Below, in pieces: positions 10,525 to 20,623 of a DNA stretch of 64,000 nt. Source of the DNA: Prillingera fragicola. Taxonomy: Eukaryota > Basidiomycota > Tremellomycetes > Trichosporonales > Trichosporonaceae. Within the stretch, counting starts at the first letter, position 1. Every line of letters begins with the position of its first letter. A program made the translations under genes and the position numbers. The notes under the pieces are model-generated. The model was not told the DNA's origin and searched no databases. It saw only the letters and a list, made by a program, of their open reading frames with translations. The stretch covers positions 930,001-994,000 of the forward strand of contig BEDY01000007.1 of NCBI GenBank assembly GCA_002335605.1, read 5' to 3'.

Positions 10525-11743
10525 GCGCTAGGGGGTGGGAGACGTGCTGCTCCTTCGCAGCCGGCATGTCGCGTTACCACCGAGCGCCGCTGCAGATGAT
10601 AAGACGCATGCATGTGTGCAGCCAGAGATATGACCATCCTGTCAGAGCTTCAAATCCGTGGAATTGCAAGCCGACGACGTTGACTGTCCTGGTCGTATCC
10701 TGAGATGAACATGTTACCTGAGATGTGGCGTCGAGACCGCTCCAGGTCGTGCCAAGGTTGGAGCCCCCGGCGTTGGGATGGAGTGCGAGGGGAGTGCAGT
10801 TTCTCCGTCCTGGGGTACGGGTACTGAGGTACTGGGTACATGCATGTACTGAAGTTGGCTTTAGGCAGTGAGATGAATGAATGAGTGGGCAGAGTCGAGA
10901 GTTGATCATGAGGTGGAGGTGTGTTGGTTGTGCACATCATCCTGTGCACGTCCTCTTACGAGTTCTTTGGCTTCTCTCCTCTTCTTTTCTGTATCTAACT
11001 TGATCTACTTCGTATCGATTTCATCTCAGCAGCACCACATGCTCCAGCCGAACAACTTGGAAGACGTCACAGGGCCATGCATTCCCAGCAACCCATTGGT
11101 GGAGATCTACTGACGTTTGGGCTAGACCCAGCAGTGATAACAAAAACTGATTCGTCTCCATTGGGCACTGCTCCAGGCAGATCCGCACTCGTCGGGGCTA
11201 CCGGACCGACCGCGTCTGCTATTGGAACTTGACAATGATACCCTTAGTTTGCGGTCAGTCCTGACTGCCCTTTGCCTGACTGCGGGCCCCAGTGCCCACG
11301 GCCGCGGAGAGACAGTCGAGCTTTTGGGTATCAGGCTGGCTCGAAACGATGGCGAGGTGCTGCTTGCATCTGTGATCAGCTGACTTGTACGACTTGTAGA
11401 AGCTACCTTGACGACAGCAGCAGCTCTTGATCATCAGCGTTCTAAAGCTCAGTTCCAAGAATCCCAACTGGCCTTCGACTCAATCCTCTGCAAAAGTTTC
11501 GGCAATCTCGCCTACCACTACGGCCCTCACCGTCATAGTACTACTCCACAGAAAGGGCTCGACAGTAGTCTCTTGCAACCTTGTCCTTGACTTTAGCAAC
11601 TTGCTCTTAAACTATCGACTCCACCAGCGGGTCCCCACTCATCTCCCCCACACTCGTCTCTGTTTCGTCTAGACTCGTCCAACAATCGCAACGACCAAAC
11701 CTCGCCTCATCAACACCTCCACTTGGCCAACCGCACTGTAAAA
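10525..11743. other. Intergenic, nothing firm recognised
   Basis: A 1.2-kb gap between two plus-strand genes. It must hold the promoter and long 5' leader of the transporter at 11744; the last 200 bases are pyrimidine- and CA-rich as expected of a leader. No ORF with protein-like composition. Confidence 0.5.
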
Positions 11744-13732
11744 ATGTGGCCAAAGAAGACGTCCTACGGGGACGAAAAGGCCAACGTCCACGATGCCACC
11801 GTGGACTCGTACGGCCATGATGGCGCCTACGACCACGAAGCCGCACACGCTACCTCGCACTCGGTCGCTGTCGGCGACCGCAAAAACAGCAAGATCACGG
11901 ACGCCGTCTTTGGTGATCTCGACGACAAGGGACCAGACTACCGTGCAGTGAGTTTTGCCTCCCCCCGTCTACTGTCCCTTGCGCTCCACTGGCGAGGTGG
12001 GCAAGTTGTTGCTGTCGCTCGAGTCGAGCTCGCTACTCTGTGTTCACCCGAGTGGATGTACAACGGTTGTCGACCCGGCCGGATCAAAAACAAAAACAGA
12101 GTTTTGGCCCCGGTTTCGATGTCCGTCATCCCGGCCCGGCGGTATTGAAGAGCAACATGGAGCTCCGATAGGCCGTGCGTGGGGAAGAGTAATGAGGACG
12201 GGTGCTCGCCACCACGAGCAGCAGTTCATTCGCTGGTCGTGTTGATGGCTCGGATGAGAAGGTGGAGCGTGCAGGGCGGAGCCGCCCGCGTGACCGGGTG
12301 GCGTCTCTCACGTGTTGCGGCATGTCGAGGCCGCTGCCAGTGTTGCGGCTATCGAGGCCGCCGTCGAGACCAGGAACGACAGCTGACAGCTCTTGCGCAG
12401 GTGGGCACCGGCGGCGCCTTTGTGCTTATGACCAAGGCCAACATTGGTCTCGGTATCCTGCAGATCCCGTTCGTCTTTATGGCGACGGGTCTCATTCCGG
12501 GCATCATCTTGTTGTGCCTGATGGCTGTTCTGATCATTTGTAGGTCTGTGGACGCAAGACGGGGCTGACGTCAAAGACACTGCGACGCTTGTCCAGTCGT
12601 TCAAGCTCAACCACCCGCAGGTGTACGGCTACGGCGACATTGGCGAGGTGCTTTTCGGCAGGGTCGGCCGCGAGGTCTTCTCGGTCATCTTTGCAATCAA
12701 CTTTATCTTTGTGTCCGCGTCTGCCATTGTAGCCGTCTCGACTGCTCTCAACGCCGTCTCAGTGCACGCGACATGCACAGCCGTCTTCATTGCCGTCGCC
12801 GCGGTTTTGGGATGGTGCGTCACGTCGATCAAGACGCTCGGCGACATTACCTGGCTCGGATGGGTCGGCATGGTCTCCATCCTCGCCTCGGTCATCACCA
12901 TGGTCGTGGCGACTGGTGTGCAGGACCGCCCGGCGGCGGCACCGCAGGATGGGCCTTGGGACAAGGACTTCAAGCTCTTTGGCAAGACTGATGCCATCTC
13001 TGGTATCTCGGCCATTACCAACGTGCTGTACGCTTTCGCCGCGACGCCTACCTAGTGAGTTCCCTACACCGGAGCCGGCGCTTATGGTGCAGCTTTGGCA
13101 TCATTTCCGAGATGAAGGACCCGCGCAAGTACAACCGCGTCATGATCATCTCAGTTCTCATGTGTCTGGGGCTGTACCTTGTTCTTGGCTGCCTCGTCTA
13201 CCACTTTTGCGGCCAGTACGTCGCGTCGCCCGCCCTCGGATCCGCCGGTGTCCTCATGAAGCGCATATGCTACGGCCTCGCCATCCCGGCCCTCCTCGTG
13301 TCGCTGTGCATCTACGCCCACCTCGCGGCCAAGTTTGTCTTTGTCCGCATCCTCACCGGATCTGTCCACCTCGCCCAGCCAACGTTCAAGCACTGGGCCA
13401 CCTGGTTTGCATGCACCACGGGTGTCATTGGCATTGCCTATATTCTCGCCTCGGCCATCCCCACCTTTGACGCCATCGTGGGCTTTATCGGCTCCCTCTT
13501 CACCCCGCAGACGACCATCTGCGTCTTTCCCTTTATCTGGTGGCACGACAACTGGCGCACCCGTCCCGCGCACCAGCGCAACAAGACAATGGCAGCAGTC
13601 AACCTCTTCGTGCTCGCGTGCGGCATCTTCTTCGTCGTCGGTGGATTGTATGCTGCCGTCGAAAACCTCATTGCGACAGGAGCAACAAACTCGCCCTGGG
13701 GTTGCGCGGACAACTCTGGATCAGTACAGTAG
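11744..13732 (+). CDS. Neutral amino-acid transporter, AAAP family (MTR-like)
   Basis: Four exons, 11744-11947, 12401-12539, 12577-13054 and 13093-13732, giving 486 residues. A hydrophilic N-terminus of about 70 residues leads into VGTGGAFVLMTKANIGLGIL, the first membrane segment signature of fungal amino-acid/auxin permease family proteins such as Neurospora MTR. About 11 hydrophobic segments follow, including the 10-residue block LGDITWLGWVG and ending FVVGGLYAAVENLI. Acts as a plasma-membrane proton-coupled amino-acid importer by family knowledge. The first intron (11948-12400, 453 nt) is about ten times longer than the others and could carry regulatory sequence. The other introns are 37-38 nt with the usual CTGAC-like branch sites. 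Start chosen at the ATG in an AAAATG context with an in-frame exon of 68 codons. Confidence 0.88.
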
Positions 13733-13830
13733 CCGTGTTCATGGGGGTAGGCGTGCATTCACAGCTCTGTTAATAATGTAATCTTTGCATATCACGGCGC
13801 CGCGTATACTAACACCAAGCAAAGAGAGGG

Positions 13831-15133
13831 TCAAGCAGCAGCATCGGGGTTGACGACAAAAAGCGTCCCAACCCTCGGCACGTTAGGCGACGCCACCGAA
13901 TCACTCTTGCTCCTCGAAAGCCCCCCGAGGTGCGTGCCGTGAGACCCAGCCCGGCGGACTAAGGCCGCCTCCCCCGGCATCCGCAGCGGAGGCGGTGCAC
14001 TCCGACGCGCGGGGCGGGGCGGCGGTGGGCCTGCAGGAGGTCGTGCTGGGAGGCGCGTTGGTGCGGCTGGCTTCGGGTCCGTGGAGTGGCTGTGGTGGCT
14101 GACGCTTGGTGTCGCGGGGGTGAGGACTTCAGATGTCTCGTCGGGTGAGAGCGCGGTGGGGGTGGTCCTGGCATTCGGCAGCGGCGGTAGCTGCACGCGC
14201 GGCTTCCTTGCGCGGCGGTAGACATCACTCCTCGACCGCCCTGTGGGATCACCTTTCTGCCAAGCATCTAATTCCGAGCTCTCCACCGCCGCGGCTGAGA
14301 GGTCCCTCACAGGCGGCGCTCCCGGTACCGACTGTCCGGGGGAAGCGCGACCCGCGGTAGCGGTGTACAGGTGCGCGGGGGGGTATCGGTCGTCCTGGGC
14401 CCAGAGGTGATCATGGGCGAACTTCGGGATGGCGAGGGGATGAGGCGGGGGGGGGCGATATATCTGGCCGGGGGAGGCTGGGGTGCGGGCGAAAGGGTGG
14501 GTTGGGGTGGAGTTGTGCAGGCGGGGCAGGAGGGGGGGGGGGTTTGAGAAGTTGGGGGCAGGGAGGGTTCGTGTCGTTGATTACTGCTGCGACTTGAGGA
14601 GCCTTTGCGGCGGCTGGCAGGTTCGATGGTGCGGCTGCGAACGGAGGTCCTGCCTGATGTTGGGCCGGCTGTGAGAGACGCTGGGACCCAGGCTGAGCGG
14701 CGTAGGGATACCCAGTGGACTCGTTCCGGTCATTAACAAGCTTGGCTCGCTGGTCAAGATTGGTCGTATCGATCCGCAAAACAGGACGAGACTGCTTCGC
14801 CTGGACTCGCGCCCGCGCAAATGGGTGTTGCCCCACATTCTCATGGCTCACGGGCAGCGACCAGCGAGGTGGCTGAACACGTTTTTGCGGATAGGCATAT
14901 GCCGGATCGTGCTGCGGCCACGCCTGGTGTGCGTGCTCGGGCGTGTAGAGCACGGTGGTGCGGCGCGGCGTCTGGCTGAGCTCTCTTGGCTCGGCGGACT
15001 GGGTTGTGCGTGGAGTCGCGAGCTGGGATGTGCGCTGGTAAGTCGGTGGGCAGGGCTGAGATCGCTGAGACTGAGCCTGAGCTACACGAGCCTTTTGGTA
15101 CGCGTAGGATGGAGCCTGCGTCCTTGTCTTCAT
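13831..15133 (-). CDS. Hypothetical proline/glutamine-rich disordered protein, frame broken near a G-run
   Basis: Two overlapping-composition ORFs on the minus strand, 15133-14411 and a part ending at 13831, appear to be one Pro/Gln/Ser/Arg-rich protein. The first half has MKTRTQAPSYAYQKARVAQ; the second half has KFAHDHLWAQDDRYPPAHLYT and ends SVASPNVPRVGTLFVVNPDA. They lie in different frames. Either a 28-nt intron (14422-14395, donor GTTCGC) joins them, giving 424 residues, or a one-base change in the run of nine G at 14447-14455 broke the frame; 28 nt is shorter than any other intron here. The protein is low-complexity with a phospho-site-like LSRSKSDSVAS near the end. No family recognised. 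The single coding octamer ATCCGCAG (13979-13986) falls inside it. Confidence 0.45.
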
Positions 15134-15662
15134 TGGCCCGAGCTTTCCACCTAGAGATACTGGAAATGGGGTAACATGAGCCTCAGGACGGTCGGCTAGT
15201 TCATCAGCTCTCCAGCAGCGGTTGGGAATTCACCATTAAGCAATTTCTTTACACGACGCGATAACTTTGTCATGGTCTTGCCAGCGACTTGAAGAGAGTT
15301 ACTTCTGGAAAGCATGAGGGGTTGAGATCAGTTGCGTTAATATCTGAAGTGTTATGTAAGGCCGCCGACGTTGTTGATGGGATCAGGAATGCTGTGGTGA
15401 ACAAGGGGCTTTGTAATGGCTCGGGTGCTCGCGTGCAGGTGGGCTGTAGGTCCTCATCATGCAGGTGTTCAGAGCTGTGCGGTGCGTGTAGGCCCTCCTT
15501 ATGTTGCAGCTTGGGTCAATAGCCTCTCGTGTCGCTGATCCATCATTCTCCAGCGGTGACCTGCAAAGGCCTCGTGGAAAGCAAAAGCCTGATGGCTGGC
15601 GCACCGGACGATTCCATCAGATCATCCGCGCCAGCTCCAAGACCCCTCCTGTTCAGGTTGTC
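15134..15662. other. Intergenic, nothing recognised
   Basis: Spacer between the start of the proline-rich gene and the end of the NADAR gene, both on the minus strand. No additional coding signal. Confidence 0.5.
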
Positions 15663-16287
15663 TCACTCCTTTGCAAGCCGCTCCCGCGCACGCTCGAGTG
15701 CCTTTCCCAATCTGCACAATCAGCTCTAGCCTCCGCAGCGTGCGCGAGGTTCACTTGTTCGTCCCCCACCGATCAATGTTGGCCAATGCGTTGTCCTTGC
15801 CAAACCCAATCCCCCAAATCTTATCCCTCGGACTCGCCTCCACAATCTCCCTCCCAGCAGTCCCGAGCAGGTATGCCTTGAGTTGGGGGTGTTGCCCAAA
15901 CTTGAGAAAGTTGCCCTGCTCCACGATCCCATCCGCCTCGGCCTCCCACACGTTGTTGTCAAAGTTCTTGACCTCGCGGCCAAGCTTCTTCGCCGCTGCC
16001 GGTGTCGGTGAAGCGAGGACGGCATCACACATGGACGGATCAAAGAGCAGAGCTTTGCGATACATCATGTAATGCTCGGCGGTGGCAAACGTCTTGCCAG
16101 GGTAGGCTGGGTCGACAAAGGGGGCGCCGGCGTACCATTGCGAAAGGTATGCGAGACTTGGAGGTCGATTGGGAGTTACTGTGTGGCCCCAGAAGAAGAT
16201 GTAGTTTGAGGACGCAGCGGGTGGATTGGGAGCTGGAGCGGGAGTGGGTTTGGCCGTGCGATATGACGAGCGGGTCGTTGGTGGCAT
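15663..16287 (-). CDS. NADAR domain protein (YbiA-like N-glycosidase)
   Basis: Two exons on the minus strand, 16287-15755 and 15711-15663, 193 residues. The 43-nt intron removes a false stop and adds LGKALERARERLAKE, which completes the domain's usual C-terminal GKALMxVR helix. The core shows the NADAR signature: IFFWGH, LSQWYAGAPF, TFATAEHYMMYRKALLF, NFDNNVWE, NFLKFGQHPQLKAYLLGT and GIGFGKDNA. Bacterial and plant homologues cleave the N-glycosidic bond of damaged riboflavin intermediates; other members act on ADP-ribose-linked or NAD-related substrates. A housekeeping metabolite-repair role in the cytosol is therefore likely, the exact substrate unknown. The first 25 residues are a Pro/Thr-rich lead not part of the domain. 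Confidence 0.9.
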
Positions 16288-16743
16288 TGTTGTCTGTGAT
16301 TTGAGTGTGAGAGTATCGTGTGTGAGGTTGATGTTTTGTGTGAGCAGATTGTAGGAGTGTTCATGAGCTTTGTATAAGCGTCATCTGCCTGTATCGAGTA
16401 GAGAGAGAAATGGTGCAGAGTCAAGTCGATATGGTCTCGACAAGCACAAGAGGTTGTTGACTCTTTCGCTAAACTCGCCAAACAGTCACCCGGATCCGAA
16501 TCCCACCCGCGATGGTCTTGGCAGCGCTACTACTACCTCAACCGTGCATGTTGAACATGTTGAACATTCTCTCTGCTCTTTGTCGCTCAAAAGTGACAGA
16601 TTACTCGTCAGCTCGCAGACTACTGTCCGAATCATCGAGACCACACCCTACTGACGCCTGTGCTGCTTATTGTCTGCATTTCTCATCCCACTACATCGTT
16701 TCAATGTGTTACAGACAGGCTACGATTAAACGTACCAGTTAGA
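16288..16743. other. Intergenic, nothing recognised
   Basis: Contains the promoter of the NADAR gene and the 3' end region of the DUF3224-like gene. No other signal seen. Confidence 0.5.
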
Positions 16744-17362
16744 CTACGCAAACGTAAACTCGAGCACCCCCTTGACGGGCTCCGGATTGGCCGGGTCACA
16801 TGTTACGTTGTCCAGCATAAACACGCCCGAGCCAGCGATGCCCTTGAGCTCCCCACTGTCTGGTCAGCTCCGCTCATTGTCTCCGCGGATAAAGAGCCAG
16901 ACACATCTGTGCTTTTGGCACGTCTTTGCCGTGCGCCACCTTGGTCCTGCGAAGGGAGACTCACGTGCCACTGCCCTCGACCACCGTCCACGTCGAATTG
17001 TGAATCTTGCCGTCGACGCAGCGCATGCTCTCGCGCGCGACGAGGGTGCCTTTCTTGCCGAGCACGGTGCCGTCAAAGAGCTGCTGGCCGTCTAAAGAGT
17101 AAGCCCGCCTTGTCTTCCCGGCAAACGATGATCCAGTCTCAAACCAGGTAGAGAGAGAACACATACCATAAGTCCAGTCCTTGTCCGGGTCCTCGGCAGA
17201 ATGATGCGTGGTGACGCCGGCAGCCATGCCTGAGCCCTTGAAATCGTCGGTAACGTAGTCGCCCGGCATGGTCATGAAGACCATCTTGCGGGCCAGAGGA
17301 CCCGGGACATCGGTCATTGTGGGCATTTTGCCCTGGAAGGCGACGGTGATTCTGTGCGGCAT
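16744..17362 (-). CDS. DUF3224-like small beta-barrel protein
   Basis: Three exons on the minus strand, 17362-17167, 17091-16965 and 16855-16744, 144 residues. The end of the protein reads WTVVEGSGTGELKGIAGSG and then FMLDNVTC, which fits the GSGTGELxGLRG signature of the DUF3224 / allene-oxide-cyclase-like barrel family; the preceding GTLVARESMRCVDGKIHNSTW matches the strand pair before it. Family members are small antiparallel barrels of unknown activity, common in bacteria and scattered in fungi. No signal peptide, so cytosolic. Splicing was chosen to keep this signature in frame: the last intron ends at CAGACAG, not at the earlier CAG. Assignment by motif only. Confidence 0.7.
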
Positions 17363-17991
17363 TTGTTGTAACGTGGTCGAGTGAGGTGCTGTTGGAGTGG
17401 GAGTTGGGGGTGAGTGGCTGGGCGTGAGTTGCGTGTGACAGTGCTCTTTATGCCTTCTCACGACAGAACTGATGATCCCACATGCATTGTTCATATTGTG
17501 TGTGCCAAAATGCCAAGAGAATGCCAAGGAGATGATTGTAGCTTACAGTGTGAAAGAAGAAGAGAGAGGAGCCGACGAGGAAACCGAGACAGCAGCAAGC
17601 CACAGCCATCACCGATCCGACCCAGATTAGCATGCATTCCTCGGCTCCCACTTTTGTACTGCTCTTGGAAAGCCATCGCATGCATCAGTCTCGTTTTGTA
17701 GACAAAGAAATGGGGTGCTTGTCTTGGCCTCGCTGCTACTGCCACGCACATGCAACAGCAGCAAGCGTCAAGAGGTGGCAACCCCTTCCTCGCCTCGGTC
17801 TTCTGGGCATTCGCGCCCTTGACCAGTTGACGATGAGGAAAGCGAGGGGGCTGTCGAAAGTCAGTCATCCCTTGGCAGTCTGGCGGCCATCAACAGTATG
17901 GAACAAGAAAGGCGAGCAGCAGAACCAAACAAATCCCTTGGCCACTGCAGATAAGCCACCGTGATTCCGCACCAAAACACATTACGTAATA
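17363..17991. other. Intergenic, promoter side of the DUF3224-like gene and upstream of tRNA-Ala
   Basis: No coding signal recognised. Sequence becomes AT-richer just before the tRNA. Confidence 0.5.
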
Positions 17992-18080
17992 GGGCGTGTA
18001 GCTCAGTTGGTAGAGCGTGTCATTAGCATTGTTTATAAGTCTATTTGACAAGGTCTTTGGTTCGATTCCTAACTCGTCCA
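17992..18080 (+). tRNA. tRNA-Ala(AGC): tRNA-Ala (AGC) with a 16-nt intron
   Basis: The 5' end GGGCGTG, then TAGCTCAGTTGGTAGAGC, is the classic start of eukaryotic tRNA-Ala and carries the A-box. The anticodon stem TGTCA/TGACA (18018-18022 / 18046-18050) closes a loop with TT-AGC-A (anticodon 18025-18027) and an intron placed one base after the anticodon (18029-18044). The B-box is GGTTCGATTCC. The acceptor stem contains the G3:U70 wobble pair that marks tRNA-Ala. The acceptor and T stems each have one T-T mismatch, so reduced function is possible. Confidence 0.82.
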
Positions 18081-18081
18081 C

Positions 18082-18086
18082 TTTTT
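18082..18086 (+). terminator. Pol III terminator of tRNA-Ala
   Basis: A run of five T directly after the tRNA 3' end. Confidence 0.8.
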
Positions 18087-19280
18087 GGAAAACACTCCTT
18101 TTTGGGAGTAACGGCCGCCGAGGACCTGAGCTGCAGCCGGGTTCTTTGCTTGTCACTGACGAGAGGTGGCTAAGATGGCCTTGGGGTACGCTGTGACGAG
18201 AGGATACGAGAGCCAAGCTTTTTAAGAGACGATAACGATGTGTAACCTGCTGCGGATCTGTAGCGTGCCGTTCTCGTCAGGACAAGGACGACGAGGAGCG
18301 GGGGACCGATTCCAGCAAGGGGGAGGGCTTGGGTAATCCGCAGCCAGGATGTTGAAGGCCGATGAAGATGCTGGGGGCCGTTCCGCTGTCGTTCCGATTC
18401 AGTGCATGTAATCTGACTCTTGGTGAACACTGACGAGAGAGCGGCGCGGTTCTTGGTTTAGTTGAGGATCCCGGTGCCACTGCTCTGATCTGGCGGAGCA
18501 ACGACACGGATGGGCACATAGGCCTTCTCAATGGACTCTCTTCATTAGATGCAGTCGCTCAAAATGGACAGCTGTGCTGCTACGTTCCATAGGAACTGTA
18601 TGAATAGTGGGCAGATGAATAGCAGGAAGGAGGAGGAACAGTCGTGACGGGCGATCAGGAGACAGCGCTGCCACACGCTGGTAATCGCAACAGTATAGCC
18701 AGCGCACAAGCAGTAGGCGGCCGCGACATGTCTCGGAGTATGGTTGATCGTCGCTGCGTCAGTGCGCTACACACCAGAGACGACCTGCAGAATCCCAGAA
18801 ATGCACGACTTCAGCACCACTGACACCAGCTTGCCAGCAGTGGCCGCTGCCAGCAACACTACTGCGCCATCCAGCCAACCCCCAAACCCCATCCGCGGAC
18901 GTACCACAACATTGATGCTTCGAAGTGACTTGATACTCTTGGTCCACCATCTACCACTAGACTGTATGCAGAACGAGGTGGGACAAAGCTCAGAGGAACA
19001 AGTGGGCATGCATCTCTCCCAGCCTCGAGACCCCTCCAAATCCACTGACAGACAACAGGTACTGCGGCGTAGTACCCGATGTGGACATGTCAGAAGCGGG
19101 ATCCAGGGTAAAAACGGGTTTCGAAGCTGGAATGGTCCAGCGATGTTTGGTGGTGCTTGGCGTGTTTCGAGCTTCTTTGGGCAAGGTTTGCTGCTTCCAA
19201 CGGCAGTGTCGCTGGTGGATAAGGATCTCGGGCCGATGCTCTCCTCCTCCTCTTTCTGGGCGCTATGCAGACTAACAAAC

Positions 19281-19343
19281 TCGATGCCCCGTACACATCT
19301 GCATGCACACACTCGATGCCCGTACACATCTGCTTGCACACAC
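19281..19343. repeat. Tandem repeat, two units of 31-32 bp
   Basis: Two head-to-tail copies of a unit containing TCGATGCCC, CGTACACATCTGC and TGCACACAC, with one length difference. Confidence 0.85.
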
Positions 19344-19891
19344 ATCCACAGTCACTGCGGATACGATACGGCAAACACGGTTGCAGTCTACCCAGCTAGC
19401 ATCGACTCCAGTCTCGACGGGAAGCTCCACGCATCGATTGTTTCGTTGGGTTTTGTTATCTGCCGTCATCCGGGACGTTCCATCTCGGCATCCGCCTTCC
19501 GCCATCGGCTACCTCCCAGCCAGCCATCTTATCCTTTTGCTTTAGTAGCGTTGTGTTTCGAAAGAGCGGATAGAAGCCCCTGGCCGGCAAGGTTCCATGC
19601 CATAGGCACTGGACCTGTTATTGCATACACGAAACGTCACTCCCTACCCGTGTTAGATACCAGCTTCTAGCGCTCCGAGGTTCAGCCTTCCAATCGCACA
19701 CGACTGGAAGAGTACGTATCCGCAGCGAATCCGCGGGCAAGCAGGGGATCCGCAGGCTGAGACGACGTATCCGCAATGTCGGGCTGTTGGTATGTTCCTG
19801 GGAGGTAATGTTGAGATGGAAGAAGACACCCCGCTCATGTTCGAAATTGAACAGCGTTCAGCTACCAAGTACGAGAGCGATTGACAGCAGT

Positions 19892-20076
19892 GACCAGGCT
19901 ATCAGTGATAGTGCACTCGCCCACTGACTGCACTTGCTCAAGGCTGCTTGCTCGGTGTGGTCTGCACAGAAAGGCTGCATTTATGACCAGGCTATTTTTT
20001 TAGTGCACTCGCCCCTAACTGCACTTGCTCAAGGCCGCTTGCTCGGTGTGGTCTGCACAGAAAGACTGCATTTGCT
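19892..20076. repeat. Tandem duplication, two units of about 93 bp
   Basis: 19892-19984 and 19985-20076 are near-identical, each with GACCAGGCTAT, GTGCACTCGCCC, ACTGCACTTGCTCAAGG and CTCGGTGTGGTCTGCACAG. Recent local duplication in the gene-poor island; no coding content. Confidence 0.9.
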
Positions 20077-20230
20077 AACAACTACTATAACGTCCAAACA
20101 CTGTCCATCTTCTGAAATGTTCTTGTGGTCTCAACAGTTGAGACATGACTTGGCGCTGGGCTGCCCACTGGGCATGGATGGATCCCTTCTTGCAGCGATA
20201 GCGCGTGGCTACTAAAGCAGCTCGAGGCTC

Positions 20231-20623
20231 TTAAGGGGCGGCGGCGGCGTTCTTGCCGCAGGTCTGGCAACCGCCGTCACCACCGTCACCGCCGTGACCA
20301 CCGTCGCCGCCGTGGCCGCCGTGGCCGCCGTGTCCACCATCGCCGCCGTGGCCGCCGTGGCCGCCGTGGCCACCGTGGCCGCCGTCACCGTGTCCGCCGT
20401 GTCCGTGACCGTCGTGGCCGTGACCGCCGTGGCCGTGGTGGTCGTTGTGCTTGGGCTTGCAAAGCGAGCTCCACCAGAAGAGCAGGCAGAAGGTACGGGC
20501 CTGGAGGTGGTTGGTCGTGAGCGAGGTGTCGGGCTGGGCAAGGGCGTCACGCTCAATGTTGGCCATGGGGGCGGCGTAGACGCTGGCCGCGAGGGCGAGG
20601 GTTGCGAGAGGGGCGAAACGCAT
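20231..20623 (-). CDS. Secreted Gly/His-rich protein, member A
   Basis: Single-exon ORF of 130 residues. A signal peptide (MRFAPLATLALAASVYAAP) ends at Ala-Ala-Pro, as in the other three members. A short propeptide-like region ends in LQARTFCLLFWWSSLCKPK, a hydrophobic patch with two Cys shared by the family. Then follows about 70 residues of Gly/His/Asp repeats (GGHGG, GGDGG, GHGHDGH) and an end with CQTC, an isolated CxxC. The His/Asp/Cys content suggests binding of Zn, Ni or Cu, or an extracellular glycine-rich matrix role; both are inference. An octamer ATCCGCAG lies at 20807, about 180 bases upstream. The antisense strand also has a long open frame, which is a by-product of the repeat. 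No named family recognised. Confidence 0.75.
   Translation of the reverse strand: MRFAPLATLALAASVYAAPMANIERDALAQPDTSLTTNHLQARTFCLLFWWSSLCKPKHNDHHGHGGHGHDGHGHGGHGDGGHGGHGGHGGHGGDGGHGGHGGHGGDGGHGGDGGDGGCQTCGKNAAAAP

Larger units (their letters stand above)
18081..20230. other. Gene-poor island, left part
   Basis: No gene recognised. A 308-codon plus-strand ORF at 18744-19670 has no protein-like composition. The stretch holds five copies of the octamer ATCCGCAG and two tandem repeats, listed separately. Confidence 0.55.

Noticed and set aside
18744..19670. 308-codon plus-strand ORF in the gene-poor island
   Set aside because: Composition is not protein-like, it runs through a tandem repeat, contains an octamer copy, and shows no domain or signal.
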